DNA of 64,000 bases, from contig NZ_WJFD01000006.1 of assembly GCF_009647655.1 (NCBI RefSeq), positions 124,001-188,000 on the forward strand, given 5' to 3'. Numbering within the stretch: position 1 is the stretch's first letter; each line of letters begins with the position of its first letter. A program made the position numbers and the translations under genes. This document shows, piece by piece, positions 39,728 through 49,466 of this stretch. The notes under the pieces were generated by a model that worked only from the letters and a program-made list of their open reading frames with translations, did not search any database and was not told the DNA's origin. The stretch comes from Chitinophaga sp. SYP-B3965. GTDB taxonomy: Bacteria; Bacteroidota; Bacteroidia; Chitinophagales; Chitinophagaceae.

Positions 39728-42100
39728 TTAGAATTTATATGCAATACTGAAACGGATATCTCTTGGAGGTTCCGCCTGCCAGTAGTAATAGGAACCATAA
39801 TCAGCTCCGGTGTACAGGTATTCATCCAGGATATTGAAAACATTGGCCGTAAGCCTGATCTTCTTTCTTTCCCAGAACAAACCACCATCCAGCCTGAAAT
39901 AATTTGGCAGCGCCATTCTGCTTGGCTCCGTGGTCCAAGACCAGGAACTTCTTTCTATCTGGTAACTGAAACCTGCTGAAACGCCGGCACCTTTTAAAGC
40001 ACCACCCTGCACAGTATAAGTTAACCAGGTGTTGACATTATGTTTCGCAAAACCTGCAATACGTGTGCCTTTAGCGATAACTGAACCGTAAGATTCTGAT
40101 ACCTTGCTCACATAAGCATCTGTATAAGCATAGTTAGCCACAACACTTAAACCATTCACGATCTCACCCATCACATCCAGTTCCAGCCCTTCTGCGTGGC
40201 TCTGCCCCAATTGCAGGGAATAAGGTTCTGCCGGTGTACTGGTAGGGTCTGCAGACAGTTCATTATTCTTGATGATCCGATAAACCGCCGCTGTAGTGCT
40301 CAGCTTACCGTCAAACCAATTCTTCTTCACACCAAACTCAATATTATTACCGGTGATAGGTTTAGGAGGATTACCACTTCTAAGCCTGCCGGTTTGCGGA
40401 ATAAAGGATTGATCATACAATGCATATACAGAAGTACTGCGATCAATAGAAACGCTTAATCCTGCTCTTGGCGTGAACTTCTTCGATTCGATAGTCGTAG
40501 CATCCTGGTCTTTCACAAAAGTATAACGGCCGGCAACGGTGAGGCGGATCCTGTTATCCCAGAAACCAAGTTCATCCTGGAAGTATAAACCGGTGTAAGA
40601 TTGATTAACGCGGGATACCGCTCTTTGATCCAGCGGGGTGGTACGGTCAAATACAGGGAAACCATTGGCAGGTTTGCCGTAATTAGGCGCATGTGCATCA
40701 AACTCTCCGCCATTGGCAGAATCTATCTGGAACATCTGGCCCCAGTCATACAACGCTTCTTTAGAACCAACGTCTACACCTGCCAGGATACGATGGTGTA
40801 CTTTACCGGTATTCACATCCCCGTTCACGAAAGCCTGGCCATAGGTATTTTTAATATGCCCGTCAAAGCTGTAAAGATCACGGATCACCTTACCGTCTGG
40901 CTGTACGGAATTGGGCCAGATATCACTTGAGCGTTGTTTTGAATTGAAGTGTGCTATCTGCGCTGTTAATTTCCAGTTGTCATCTAACTGGTGCTGCAGG
41001 TTTACGAATGCACTGTGCTCACCTACTTTATTAGGCTCAATACCCGGATTGCTCATAGAAAAGTTCCTGGGGTATACCGCATAACCATCTGTTGAAAATA
41101 CATAAGCAGAACCCAGGTCAGACATGGTTACATGCTGATAAGTATATTCTGCAGTCAGTAAGGTCTTTTCATCCAGCTGATAGCTGATCACCGGCGCAAT
41201 GCTGAAGCGATCATTGAATTCATAATCCCGGAAGGAATTCTTGGTCTGCCCCATCAGGTTTAAACGATATAACAGTTTTCCTGTTTTATCCAGTTTACCA
41301 TCCAGGTCCAGCGACGCACGCAGGAGGTCAAAGCTGCCATAGGTGATAGCAGCTTCTCCTTTCTGAATACCCGTAGGCTTTTTAGTAACCACATTATAGA
41401 TCCCGGCAGGTTCTCCGTTAGACATCATAAAACCTGCAGGGCCTTTTACGAACTCAATATGATCTACAAAACTTACATCTTCCGTTAGCGGTCCCCAGTC
41501 TGAAGTAACGTTCACGCCATTGCGGAATGCCGCCAAACGGCCACCACGTGCATTCACACGGGTATATACATCACTCCAGTGTTCCAGGCGGGTAGCGCCG
41601 CTCACATTTTTGATCACGCCATCGCTCATGGAAGTGATGCTCTGGCTGGCCAGTACTTTATTGGTTACTACCTGTATGTTCTGTGGTACTTCCAGGAGAG
41701 GAGTAGCAATGCGCAGGGATTGGGAAGTCCTGTCTGCCTTGAAGCTGTTCTTATTACCTGTTACAATAATACCCTGCAATTCTCCTACCTGCAGGCTAAT
41801 TTGCATATTAACGGCAGCCGTTTTGTTATTCTCCACAGTAACCGTCTGGCGGATCTCCTCGTGATTACGGAGGCTGATCAGCAGATTATAATTACCGGCT
41901 TTAATATTCCTGAACTGGAAAATACCTTCATGGTTAGAAACCGCATTGATACCGGATTCCACCAGTTCCACGGAAATACCGCCTACGGGATTCCCGTCTG
42001 CAGAAGTAATTTTACCTGATATGTTACCACCACCCCTTTGTGCAAAGGAAGCAGCAGTGCTTAGCAGGCATAAGAGCGTAAATAATATCTTAGTTTTCAT
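39728..42100 (-). CDS. TonB-dependent siderophore receptor
   Basis: 790 residues from the ATG at 42100 (MKTKILFTLLCLLSTAASF signal); an open frame reaching 42226 reads into the repeat array and is not used. Domains in order: carboxypeptidase-regulatory-like beta-sandwich (residues 25-105, GNISGKITSADGNPVGGIS), plug (about 120-270, with VPQNIQVVTNKVLASQ and FVKGPAGFMMSNGEPAGIYN) and a 22-strand barrel ending in FSIAYKF. The plug sequence matches siderophore receptors such as FhuE/FoxA. No siderophore or Fur-box-like gene set is adjacent. It should import a ferric siderophore with TonB energy. Confidence 0.93.
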   Translation of the reverse strand: MKTKILFTLLCLLSTAASFAQRGGGNISGKITSADGNPVGGISVELVESGINAVSNHEGIFQFRNIKAGNYNLLISLRNHEEIRQTVTVENNKTAAVNMQISLQVGELQGIIVTGNKNSFKADRTSQSLRIATPLLEVPQNIQVVTNKVLASQSITSMSDGVIKNVSGATRLEHWSDVYTRVNARGGRLAAFRNGVNVTSDWGPLTEDVSFVDHIEFVKGPAGFMMSNGEPAGIYNVVTKKPTGIQKGEAAITYGSFDLLRASLDLDGKLDKTGKLLYRLNLMGQTKNSFRDYEFNDRFSIAPVISYQLDEKTLLTAEYTYQHVTMSDLGSAYVFSTDGYAVYPRNFSMSNPGIEPNKVGEHSAFVNLQHQLDDNWKLTAQIAHFNSKQRSSDIWPNSVQPDGKVIRDLYSFDGHIKNTYGQAFVNGDVNTGKVHHRILAGVDVGSKEALYDWGQMFQIDSANGGEFDAHAPNYGKPANGFPVFDRTTPLDQRAVSRVNQSYTGLYFQDELGFWDNRIRLTVAGRYTFVKDQDATTIESKKFTPRAGLSVSIDRSTSVYALYDQSFIPQTGRLRSGNPPKPITGNNIEFGVKKNWFDGKLSTTAAVYRIIKNNELSADPTSTPAEPYSLQLGQSHAEGLELDVMGEIVNGLSVVANYAYTDAYVSKVSESYGSVIAKGTRIAGFAKHNVNTWLTYTVQGGALKGAGVSAGFSYQIERSSWSWTTEPSRMALPNYFRLDGGLFWERKKIRLTANVFNILDEYLYTGADYGSYYYWQAEPPRDIRFSIAYKF

Positions 42101-42183
42101 GCCGCAAAGATGAGCGGCATGCAGCCCTTGCTGTTTACGCAATCCGTAAAAAGGTTTACGGGATCGGGAATAATTATATATTC

Positions 42184-42432
42184 TTCTATAAAAAAGAAAG
42201 AAAAACGACCCTTTGTTGCACAGCAAAGGAGCTCCTTATAAAAGAAAAACTCCCACAAAAAAGAAAGAAAAAACCACCCTTTGTTGCACAGCAAAGGAAC
42301 TCCTTATAAAAGAAAAACTCCCACAAAAAAGAAAGAAAAAACCACCCTTTGTTGCACAGCAAAGGAACTCCTTATAAAAGAAATCCTCCCACAAAAAAGA
42401 AAGAAAAAACCGCCCTTTGCTGCGCGGCAAGG
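42184..42432 (+). repeat. tandem array of a 68-bp repeat (about 3.6 units)
   Basis: The starting point CCCAC recurs at 42252, 42320 and 42388, exactly 68 bases apart. Each unit has an A-rich tract (AAAAAAGAAAGAAAAAA), then CCACC, then a hairpin CCTTTGTTGCACAGCAAAGG at 42210, 42278 and 42346, and a link GAACTCCTTATAAAAGAAA. The last unit carries the ancestral-looking form CCTTTGCTGCGCGGCAAGG at 42414-42432. The core is shared with copies at 10.65 and 28.5 kb. No gene is seen between 42101 and 42446. Confidence 0.93.
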
Positions 42433-42446
42433 TCTCAGCAAATTTA

Positions 42447-43346
42447 CTACGGCAACTGCTCAATCACCAACTTCAAACCCTCCTCAAAACTCCGCGGCGC
42501 AAATCCCAGCTCACGTTCCGCTTTATCAATCACAAACCCTGTTTTAGCAGGCCTCTGTGCCGGCTGCCTAAAACTCGAAGCATCTACCTTCTCAAATAAT
42601 TTAGTATCCAGGTTCAGATAATTCGCCACCTGCATCGCCATATCATAAGGCGTGAGCATATCTTTCCCGGAAAGATGAAACACCCCTTCCGCTTTTTTAT
42701 CAATAATACGCTTGCATCCTTCTGCCAAATCCTGCACCAAAGTAGGCGTACGCCACTGATCATTTACCACTTTCAGTTTCTTCTTTTGTTCCAGGTTACT
42801 CTTAACCCAGGTAATGATATTACTGCGGCGGGGATCATCAGCCACCCCATATACTAACACCGTACGCGCAATAGCCCATGGAATTTTAGCCTGTTTAACA
42901 ATACGCTCTGCCGCCACTTTACTGGCGCCATAATAATTCACAGGATTCACAGCATCCTCTTCAGTATAAGGCCCGCTAAGCCCATCAAAAACAAAATCCG
43001 TTGAAAGGAAAAGGAAAAAAGCACCCGCTTTTTCAGCACCCTGCAGCAGGTACCGTGTAGCCGTAACATTCACCATCCAGCAGGCATCTTTACTGCGTTC
43101 ACAATCATCCGCCTGCGTCATAGCACCCGCATGAATGATCACATCCGGGGCTGTTCTTTCTATCAACCCTTTTACAGCAGCTTCATCTGCCAGGTTCACA
43201 GATTCATATTGATAACCTTTTTGCAGACGCAGCCGGTTGGCGCCTCTGCCCGTAGCAATTACTTCGTATGCCGGTAAGCTGGAAAGGAGTTCTACCAGGT
43301 ATTGCCCCAGGAGCCCGTTGCTCCCTGTGATTAATACTTTCATCAT
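42447..43346 (-). CDS. RmlD-like NAD(P)-dependent sugar-nucleotide reductase
   Basis: 299 residues. VLITGSNGLLGQYLVELLS is the Rossmann loop; VIIHAGAMTQADDCE is typical of the RmlD/MAT2B branch; the catalytic pair is Tyr and Lys in VNYYGASKVAAERIV (Y-x3-K). RmlD reduces dTDP-4-keto-rhamnose; the usual rmlABC partners are not adjacent, so it may act on another substrate or be separated from its pathway. The start could be either of two consecutive ATGs (43346 or 43343). Confidence 0.85.
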   Translation of the reverse strand: MMKVLITGSNGLLGQYLVELLSSLPAYEVIATGRGANRLRLQKGYQYESVNLADEAAVKGLIERTAPDVIIHAGAMTQADDCERSKDACWMVNVTATRYLLQGAEKAGAFFLFLSTDFVFDGLSGPYTEEDAVNPVNYYGASKVAAERIVKQAKIPWAIARTVLVYGVADDPRRSNIITWVKSNLEQKKKLKVVNDQWRTPTLVQDLAEGCKRIIDKKAEGVFHLSGKDMLTPYDMAMQVANYLNLDTKLFEKVDASSFRQPAQRPAKTGFVIDKAERELGFAPRSFEEGLKLVIEQLP

Positions 43347-43356
43347 GTTAATATAC

Positions 43357-43392
43357 TAAAAACGCCGCGTAACAATATGTATTACGCGGCGT
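43357..43392 (-). terminator. terminator after the prolyl oligopeptidase gene
   Basis: Eleven-bp stem ACGCCGCGTAA / TTACGCGGCGT with a nine-base loop and, on the minus strand, four T. Confidence 0.8.
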
Positions 43393-43408
43393 CTTTCTTT
43401 TTAATTAT

Positions 43409-45538
43409 TTACATCTTCATGCCCAGGTTATACATCACAAAGGCCCAGATATCCGTAGCCTCCTCTATCAGTTTGGAGGTAGGCTTACCGGCTCCATGCC
43501 CAGCCTGTGTTTCCACGCGGATCAGCACCGGGTTGCTACCCTTATGCGCCTCCTGCAAAGCAGATGCAAACTTGAAAGAGTGTGCAGGTACCACACGGTC
43601 GTCATGATCAGCTGTAGTGATCAAAGTTGCCGGATATTGTGTGCCCTTTTTCAGGTTATGCAAAGGAGAGTATTTCAACAGGTAGGGGAACTGGTCCGCT
43701 TTTTCGCTGGAGCCATATTCTACTGCCCAGGCCCAGCCGATCGTGAACTTCTGGTAACGCAGCATATCCAGTACGCCTACCGCAGGTAAAGCTACTTTAA
43801 ACAGGTCCGGGCGCTGTGTCATACAGGCGCCTACCAGCAAACCACCGTTAGATCCGCCACGGATAGCCAGCTTACCGGGAACAGTATATTTGGAGCTGAT
43901 CAGGTATTCTGCCGCACCAATGAAATCATCAAACACGTTCTGCTTTTTATCCAGCATCCCCCCTTTGTGCCAGGCTTCCCCATATTCATTACCACCACGG
44001 AGGTTCACCACCGCGTAGATGCCACCCTGTTCCATAAAGAAGAGGTTGGATACAGAGAACCCCGGTGTGGAAGGAATATTGAATCCGCCGTAACCATATA
44101 ACAATACGGGGTTCTTGCTATCCTGTTTGATACCTTTTTTGTAAGAAAGGAACATCGGCACTTTGGTACCGTCCTTACTGGTAAAGAACACCTGTTTGGT
44201 TTCGTAATCAGCCGGATTGAATTTCACTTCTGTTTTACGGAAAATATCAGATGTACCGGCATTGATATCATATTTATAGATAGTAGGCGGTGCTATATAA
44301 GAGGTAAAGGTGTAGAAGAGCGTTTTATCTTCTGCCTTTCCGCCAAAACCACCCGCGGTACCAATACCCGGCAGCGTAATATTCCGCTCCAGTTTACCAT
44401 TAAAATCGTATTGCACGATCCGGGTAGAAGCATCTTTCAGGTAGTTGGCAAACATTTTACCACCAGCCGTACCTACGCCCAGTAATACTTCCTTTTGTTC
44501 CGGGATCACTATTTTCCAGTTCTCTTTGGCCGGATTCTTAGGATCTACCAGTACTACTTTGAAGTTAGGTGCATCCTGGTTGGTGCGCATCAGGAGTTTA
44601 TCCCCTACGTTCTCTATTACATCGGGATCATAATCAAACCCTTTCACCAGCAAGGCAAAATCCTTTTGCGAAGCATCCTGCAGGTCGCGGTACCAGAGTT
44701 CACTGCCGCTGGTTCCCTCTGTGGTATGGAGGATCAGGAAACGTTGATCTTCCGTTAAACCTACGCCGGCATTACGCAAAGGATGTTCTTTATCCATGTA
44801 GATCAGCTCATCCTGCTCCTGCGTAGTGCCCATTTTGTGGTAATACACTTTATGGAACTCGTTCTTTTTGGAAAGTTTGCTCGTTTCGTCCGGTTTATCG
44901 TACCGGCTGTAGTAAAACCCGTCTCCCTTCCAGGAAAGGCCGGAGAATTTGATCCAGTCCAGCCGGTCGCTCAGTAACTGTTTGGTAGCCACGTCCATAA
45001 CAAACGCTTCCTGCCAGTCGGACCCCGCTTTGGCAACCAGGTAAGCCAGGTATTTGCCATCTTTGGAGAAACTGAGGCTACCCAGAGCGGCGGTACCTTT
45101 ATCAGAAAGTTTATTGGGATCGATGAACACTTCCGGGGCGCCATCCAGTCCTAACTGACGGTATAAGACGGCCTGGTTCTGCAAACCATCATTCTTATAA
45201 AAATAATAATATTGGCCCTCGCGGAAAGGGGAACCGTACCGGGGGTAGTTCCACAATTCTTCCAGGCGTTGTTTTATTTTGCCGCGGAAAGGGATGGTGG
45301 CCAGGTAATCCTGTGTTACTTTATTCTGTGCATCTACCCATTCCTTTGTTTCCGCGCTGTGGTCATCTTCCAGCCAGCGGTAAGGGTCTGCAATCTTTTT
45401 CCCGTGGTAGTCGTCTACCGTGTCTACTTTCTTAGTAACGGGATAAGCTAAAGGAGCGTTTTGCTGTGCTGCCAAACCACCCGCCGTTAAAGTCATCAAT
45501 ACACTCATGGCAACATGCTTATGGTTAATTTTAGACAT
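43409..45538 (-). CDS. prolyl oligopeptidase (S9A)
   Basis: 709 residues with a signal-like N-terminus (VAMSVLMTLTAGGLAAQQ). The propeller part opens with DDYHGKKIADPYRWLEDD, a strong S9A signature. The hydrolase has the nucleophile in RGGSNGGLLVG, the Asp in DHDDRVVPAHS and the His in GHGAGKPTSK. It cleaves short peptides after proline, probably in the periplasm. The gene stands alone between terminators; the second S9 peptidase of the window is at 23.7 kb. Confidence 0.95.
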   Translation of the reverse strand: MSKINHKHVAMSVLMTLTAGGLAAQQNAPLAYPVTKKVDTVDDYHGKKIADPYRWLEDDHSAETKEWVDAQNKVTQDYLATIPFRGKIKQRLEELWNYPRYGSPFREGQYYYFYKNDGLQNQAVLYRQLGLDGAPEVFIDPNKLSDKGTAALGSLSFSKDGKYLAYLVAKAGSDWQEAFVMDVATKQLLSDRLDWIKFSGLSWKGDGFYYSRYDKPDETSKLSKKNEFHKVYYHKMGTTQEQDELIYMDKEHPLRNAGVGLTEDQRFLILHTTEGTSGSELWYRDLQDASQKDFALLVKGFDYDPDVIENVGDKLLMRTNQDAPNFKVVLVDPKNPAKENWKIVIPEQKEVLLGVGTAGGKMFANYLKDASTRIVQYDFNGKLERNITLPGIGTAGGFGGKAEDKTLFYTFTSYIAPPTIYKYDINAGTSDIFRKTEVKFNPADYETKQVFFTSKDGTKVPMFLSYKKGIKQDSKNPVLLYGYGGFNIPSTPGFSVSNLFFMEQGGIYAVVNLRGGNEYGEAWHKGGMLDKKQNVFDDFIGAAEYLISSKYTVPGKLAIRGGSNGGLLVGACMTQRPDLFKVALPAVGVLDMLRYQKFTIGWAWAVEYGSSEKADQFPYLLKYSPLHNLKKGTQYPATLITTADHDDRVVPAHSFKFASALQEAHKGSNPVLIRVETQAGHGAGKPTSKLIEEATDIWAFVMYNLGMKM

Positions 45539-45635
45539 ACATGTGTTTTTTAAAAAAAGTCTGCCTGTTATTTGATTAATTTTAAATTTTTAGGTTAATT
45601 CATAGAATATCTGATAGAAAACTATTAAAAAAAGT

Positions 45636-45643
45636 TAATTTTG
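45636..45643 (+). promoter_or_regulatory. -7 element (TAATTTTG) of the pfkA-pyk operon
   Basis: A perfect TAnnTTTG, 88 bases before the pfkA ATG. The long leader holds no recognisable riboswitch. No -33 element is clear. The 193-base gap upstream shows nothing else. Confidence 0.5.
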
Positions 45644-45731
45644 TGCGCCCTTTAAAAGGCCCAATTTTAGGCAAATTACTATGAAATGACCATTACATGT
45701 GGCCATAGTGTAGAAAATCTTTAGATCTCAC

Positions 45732-46712
45732 ATGAAAAAAGTGAACAACATCGCAGTTCTTACATCTGGGGGGGACGCTCCGGGTATGAACGCAGCCGTA
45801 AGGGCGGTAGTAAGGACGGGAAATTATCATGGGTTGAATGTATACGGCGTGATGTATGGTTACCGGGGAATGCTCACCGGCGACATCTTTCCTATGGAAT
45901 CCAAATCAGTGGCCAACATCATTCAGCGTGGCGGCACTATCCTGAAAACTGCCCGTTGCAAGGAATTTTATGAAGCAGCAGGCCGGAAGAAAGCTTATGA
46001 GAACCTGAAAAAGTTCGGGATAGACGGGCTGGTGGTGATCGGGGGAGACGGCTCCTTCAAGGGCGCTCAGAAATTCAGCCAGGAATTTGACATTCCCTGC
46101 ATTGGTTTGCCGGGAACAATTGATAAAGATATTGCCGGCACCGATTTTACGATCGGTTTCGACACAGCGGTGAACACCGCGGTAGAAGCGATCGACAAGA
46201 TCAGGGATACTGCGGATGCGCATGACCGCCTCTTCATTATAGAAGTAATGGGCCGCGATGCCGGTTACATTGCCCTCCACAGTGGTATCGCCACCGGAGC
46301 GGAACACATCCTCATCCCTGAACGCAAAACAGACATTGACGACGTGATCGATCAGCTGCTGGCCAACGAACGCCGCAGCAAGATGGTGAACCTCATTGTA
46401 GTAGCTGAAGGAGATGAATTTGGCGGCGCCAACGAAGTAGCCCGTCACGTAAAAGAAAGAATGCCACAACTGGATACCCGCGTTTGCATCCTCGGGCATA
46501 TCCAACGCGGTGGATCCCCTACCTGTATCGACCGGCTCATTGCCAGCAGGATGGGTTATGCCGCCGTGGACGCCCTCATCGAAGGCAATAACAACGTCAT
46601 GATCGGTATCGTCAATAACAAAATTCAGTATACCCCGCTCGATAAAGCAGTAAAAGCTAAACAGAAGATCGATGCGGAATGGTTTAAGATTGTCAAAATT
46701 CTTGCGAGTTAA
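45732..46712 (+). CDS. pfkA: ATP-dependent 6-phosphofructokinase
   Basis: 326 residues. TSGGDAPGMNAAVRAVVR holds the ATP glycine loop, YGYRGMLTGD, GGDGSFKGAQ, PGTIDKDIAGTDFTIGFDTA (catalytic Asp) and EVMGRDAGYIALHSG (fructose phosphate binding) are all present, so this is the classical bacterial PfkA that commits sugar to glycolysis. It is 10 bases before pyk, and the two form a glycolytic operon. Confidence 0.96.
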   Translation: MKKVNNIAVLTSGGDAPGMNAAVRAVVRTGNYHGLNVYGVMYGYRGMLTGDIFPMESKSVANIIQRGGTILKTARCKEFYEAAGRKKAYENLKKFGIDGLVVIGGDGSFKGAQKFSQEFDIPCIGLPGTIDKDIAGTDFTIGFDTAVNTAVEAIDKIRDTADAHDRLFIIEVMGRDAGYIALHSGIATGAEHILIPERKTDIDDVIDQLLANERRSKMVNLIVVAEGDEFGGANEVARHVKERMPQLDTRVCILGHIQRGGSPTCIDRLIASRMGYAAVDALIEGNNNVMIGIVNNKIQYTPLDKAVKAKQKIDAEWFKIVKILAS

Positions 46713-46722
46713 ATAAACGTCT

Positions 46723-48213
46723 ATGAGTACAAAAGATCTGTCCAAATACTTTCACAGTAGTATGGATAATGAAGCTGCTTTGGCACATTCCAAGCAAAAA
46801 ACGAAGATTGTAGCTACCGTAGGCCCTGCCTGCGACACCTATGATAAATTATTGGAACTCGTAAAAGCCGGAGTGAACGTATTCCGCCTGAACTTTTCCC
46901 ATGGCAGCCATGAGGACAAACTGAGGATCATCGGATACATCCGCCAGATCAACAAAACTGAACCTTACAACGTAGCCATCCTGGCAGATCTGCAAGGACC
47001 GAAACTGCGTGTGGGCGAAATTGAAAATAATGCACTCAACCTGAAGATCGGGGACATCCTCACCTTCGTGAATGAAAAGTGCGTAGGCACCATGGAGCGT
47101 ATCTATGTTTCTTACCACGATCTGCATAAAGACATCCGTCCCGGTCAGAAGATCCTCCTGGATGATGGTAAGATCGAAACCATTGTAAGAGAAGTAACCC
47201 CACAGCATGAGATCAAAGCTGAAGTATTGCTGGGTGGCATCCTTTCTTCCAAAAAAGGTTTCAACCTGCCTGATACCAAAGTATCATTGCCGGCCTTGAC
47301 AGAGAAAGACGTGATCGACCTGGAATTCATTATTGATCATGAGTGCGACTGGGTAGCCCTTTCTTTCGTTCGTAACGTAAAAGACCTCGGCATCCTGCGC
47401 AAACGCCTGAAGGAACGTAATTCCAAAATGAAGATCATCTCCAAGATCGAAAAACCGGAAGCGATCCAGAACCTGAAAGAGATCATCTGGGAAAGCGATG
47501 GCGTAATGATCGCCCGTGGAGACCTGGGTGTGGAATTGCCCGTTGAAATGATCCCGATGATCCAGAAAGATATCATCCGCAAATGTATCCACCGTGCGAA
47601 GCCCGTTATTGTGGCTACGCAAATGATGGAAAGCATGATAGACCGCTCCCGCCCTAACCGCAGTGAGATCACAGACGTGGCCAATGCTGTACTGGAAGGT
47701 GCTGATGCGGTGATGCTGAGTGGTGAAACCGCTACCGGTATGCACCCTACCCTGGTTATTCAAACCATGCGTAAGATCATTGGTGAAGTAGAAAAAGAAG
47801 AGATCATTTACAACCGTAACCTGATCCCTCACCGCCACTCTCCTACCTTCCTCAGCGATGCACTGTGCTACAATGCCTGTAAGATCGCAGAAGACCTGGA
47901 AGCAGATGGCCTGATCGGTATGACGCAATCCGGTTACACCGGTTTCATGCTCTCCAGCTACCGTCCTAAATCACCTTTATATATCTTCACCAAAGAAAGA
48001 ACACTGGTAAACCAATTAAGTCTCAGCTGGGGCGTACGCGCATTCCACTATGCTGAAGAGGAAAGCCTGGATGATATCTTCGAAGATCAGATCAACATCC
48101 TGCGTGAAAGGAAGTTCATCAAAGGAAATGATGTGGTGGTGAATACAGGTAGTACACCTATCCTGGAACACTTACCCACCAATATGTTAAAGATCACAAG
48201 AGTACCAGAATAA
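46723..48213 (+). CDS. pyk: pyruvate kinase
   Basis: 496 residues, one domain set as usual: TKIVATVGPACDTYDKL and FRLNFSHGSHEDK in the N-terminal barrel, the B domain (RVGEIENNALNLKIGD), KIISKIEKPEAIQN with the catalytic Lys, MIARGDLGVELP with metal ligands, VATQMMESMIDRSRPNR, and the C-terminal regulatory domain from about residue 365. It makes ATP and pyruvate at the end of glycolysis, complementing pfkA. Regulation by a sugar phosphate cannot be read from sequence. Confidence 0.96.
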   Translation: MSTKDLSKYFHSSMDNEAALAHSKQKTKIVATVGPACDTYDKLLELVKAGVNVFRLNFSHGSHEDKLRIIGYIRQINKTEPYNVAILADLQGPKLRVGEIENNALNLKIGDILTFVNEKCVGTMERIYVSYHDLHKDIRPGQKILLDDGKIETIVREVTPQHEIKAEVLLGGILSSKKGFNLPDTKVSLPALTEKDVIDLEFIIDHECDWVALSFVRNVKDLGILRKRLKERNSKMKIISKIEKPEAIQNLKEIIWESDGVMIARGDLGVELPVEMIPMIQKDIIRKCIHRAKPVIVATQMMESMIDRSRPNRSEITDVANAVLEGADAVMLSGETATGMHPTLVIQTMRKIIGEVEKEEIIYNRNLIPHRHSPTFLSDALCYNACKIAEDLEADGLIGMTQSGYTGFMLSSYRPKSPLYIFTKERTLVNQLSLSWGVRAFHYAEEESLDDIFEDQINILRERKFIKGNDVVVNTGSTPILEHLPTNMLKITRVPE

Positions 48214-48220
48214 TTAAAAG

Positions 48221-48256
48221 AAAAGGCTGTCACAAAACGACAGCCTTTTCTTTTTT
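48221..48256. terminator. bidirectional terminator between pyk and the MFS gene
   Basis: AAAAGGCTGTC / GACAGCCTTTT stem with loop ACAAAAC and T-runs on both sides. The MFS stop codon overlaps the stem. Confidence 0.9.
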
Positions 48257-49402
48257 ATAGGTAACCCCATAGATCAGTATCGATAATAAAGTAATTCCTA
48301 TCCCCGCCATACAAACACCTGCCCATTTATTGATATCCCACACCAGCAACCCGATCCCCGAACCCAGGGAAGTACCAATAAAACTCACTGTCATAAACAC
48401 CGTATTCATCCGGTTGCGCGCTTCCGGCAACAGGGCATAGATCCTCGTTTGGTTAGACACATGCACACCCTGCAAACCAAGGTCCAGCAGGATGATGCCG
48501 ATAACAATACCCACCAGGGAATTCTGGAAGAACCAGAAGATGATATATCCCGCCAGGATACAGGCAATGCCATACCCGATAGCAATACGCGGATTCTTTT
48601 TATCTGCAATGCGCCCGATGAGCGGTGCACCCAATGCACCAGTGGCTGCTGCCAGCCCCATGAGGCCTATTACGTCGCTGCCAAAGTTATAGGGAGGATT
48701 GGATAAGAGGAAAACAGAAGTGGTCCAGAACAGTCCGAAAACACCAAATCCGCAGGCATTCAGGAACGAAGCTTCCCGCAATAATGGCTGCTCCCGCACC
48801 AGCGTGAACACGGAACGCATCAATGCGCCGTAGCTGCCGGTAAAAGATGGTTTGCTTTGCGGGAATGTAGCCAGGATAGTGATCATCATGATAAAGGTCA
48901 TTACCGCTGCTATCCAGAACATGGCCCGCCAGCCAAAATGTTCTCCAATGATCCCGCTCAGTGTTCTGGATAAAAGTATCCCTATCAGCAACCCGCTCAT
49001 GATCACGCCGATCACTTTACCACGGCGTTCCGGTTCTGCCAGGCTGGCTGCCAGCGGCAGGATCAGCTGTGGTACGATGGAAGTAAAACCAATGATCAGT
49101 CCCATGATCTTCAGCATGCCCACATTAACAGAAAGCGCCGCTGCACACAATGCCGCTACAGACGCGCCCGTCATGATCAGGATCTGTTTTTTCCGTTCCA
49201 GTTTATCCCCCAAAGGCACACAGAACAATAACCCCAATGCATACCCTATCTGTGTAAAGAAGGTTACCTGCCCGGCATTACTTTCCGATACCCCAAATTC
49301 CCTGCTGATCAATACCACCAAAGGCTGGCAATAATATATGTTAGCTACGATCAGGCCGGTACACAAAGCCATGATCGCAATGTTCCATTTACTTAGTGTC
49401 AT
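48230..49402 (-). CDS. MFS transporter
   Basis: 390 residues, twelve hydrophobic segments. GLIVANIYYCQPLVVLISREF and the loop 2-3 motif GDKLERKKQIL mark the major facilitator superfamily; the N-terminal YYxQP pattern is seen in a branch of unknown-substrate exporters. It faces an aldehyde dehydrogenase gene. A perfect -7 element (TAACTTTG, 49417-49410) lies seven bases before the ATG, giving a very short leader. Confidence 0.88.
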   Translation of the reverse strand: MTLSKWNIAIMALCTGLIVANIYYCQPLVVLISREFGVSESNAGQVTFFTQIGYALGLLFCVPLGDKLERKKQILIMTGASVAALCAAALSVNVGMLKIMGLIIGFTSIVPQLILPLAASLAEPERRGKVIGVIMSGLLIGILLSRTLSGIIGEHFGWRAMFWIAAVMTFIMMITILATFPQSKPSFTGSYGALMRSVFTLVREQPLLREASFLNACGFGVFGLFWTTSVFLLSNPPYNFGSDVIGLMGLAAATGALGAPLIGRIADKKNPRIAIGYGIACILAGYIIFWFFQNSLVGIVIGIILLDLGLQGVHVSNQTRIYALLPEARNRMNTVFMTVSFIGTSLGSGIGLLVWDINKWAGVCMAGIGITLLSILIYGVTYKKEKAVVL

Positions 49403-49409
49403 AAGGCTG

Positions 49410-49417
49410 CAAAGTTA
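49410..49417 (-). promoter_or_regulatory. -7 element of the MFS gene, near-leaderless
   Basis: TAACTTTG matches the consensus; seven bases separate it from the start codon. Confidence 0.55.
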
Positions 49418-49454
49418 TAGCTTTTGTAACATTGTGCCGGCCCGGTAAAATCAT

Positions 49455-49462
49455 TAACTTTA
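49455..49462 (+). promoter_or_regulatory. -7-like element (TAACTTTA) four bases before the aldehyde dehydrogenase ATG
   Basis: One mismatch to TAnnTTTG; the four-base gap to the ATG at 49467 repeats the leaderless geometry seen at three perfect boxes. Confidence 0.4.
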
Positions 49463-49466
49463 TAAC

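Noticed and set aside
42184..42432. Possible CRISPR array
   Set aside because: The whole 68-bp unit is repeated, without variable spacers, and no cas gene is present.
42097..42463. Open frames on the minus strand reading MLCNKG or similar through the repeat array
   Set aside because: They are repetitive translations of the 68-bp unit (Phe, Leu, Cys runs), change with every copy and have no promoter; the TonB receptor frame that extends into the array begins properly at 42100.
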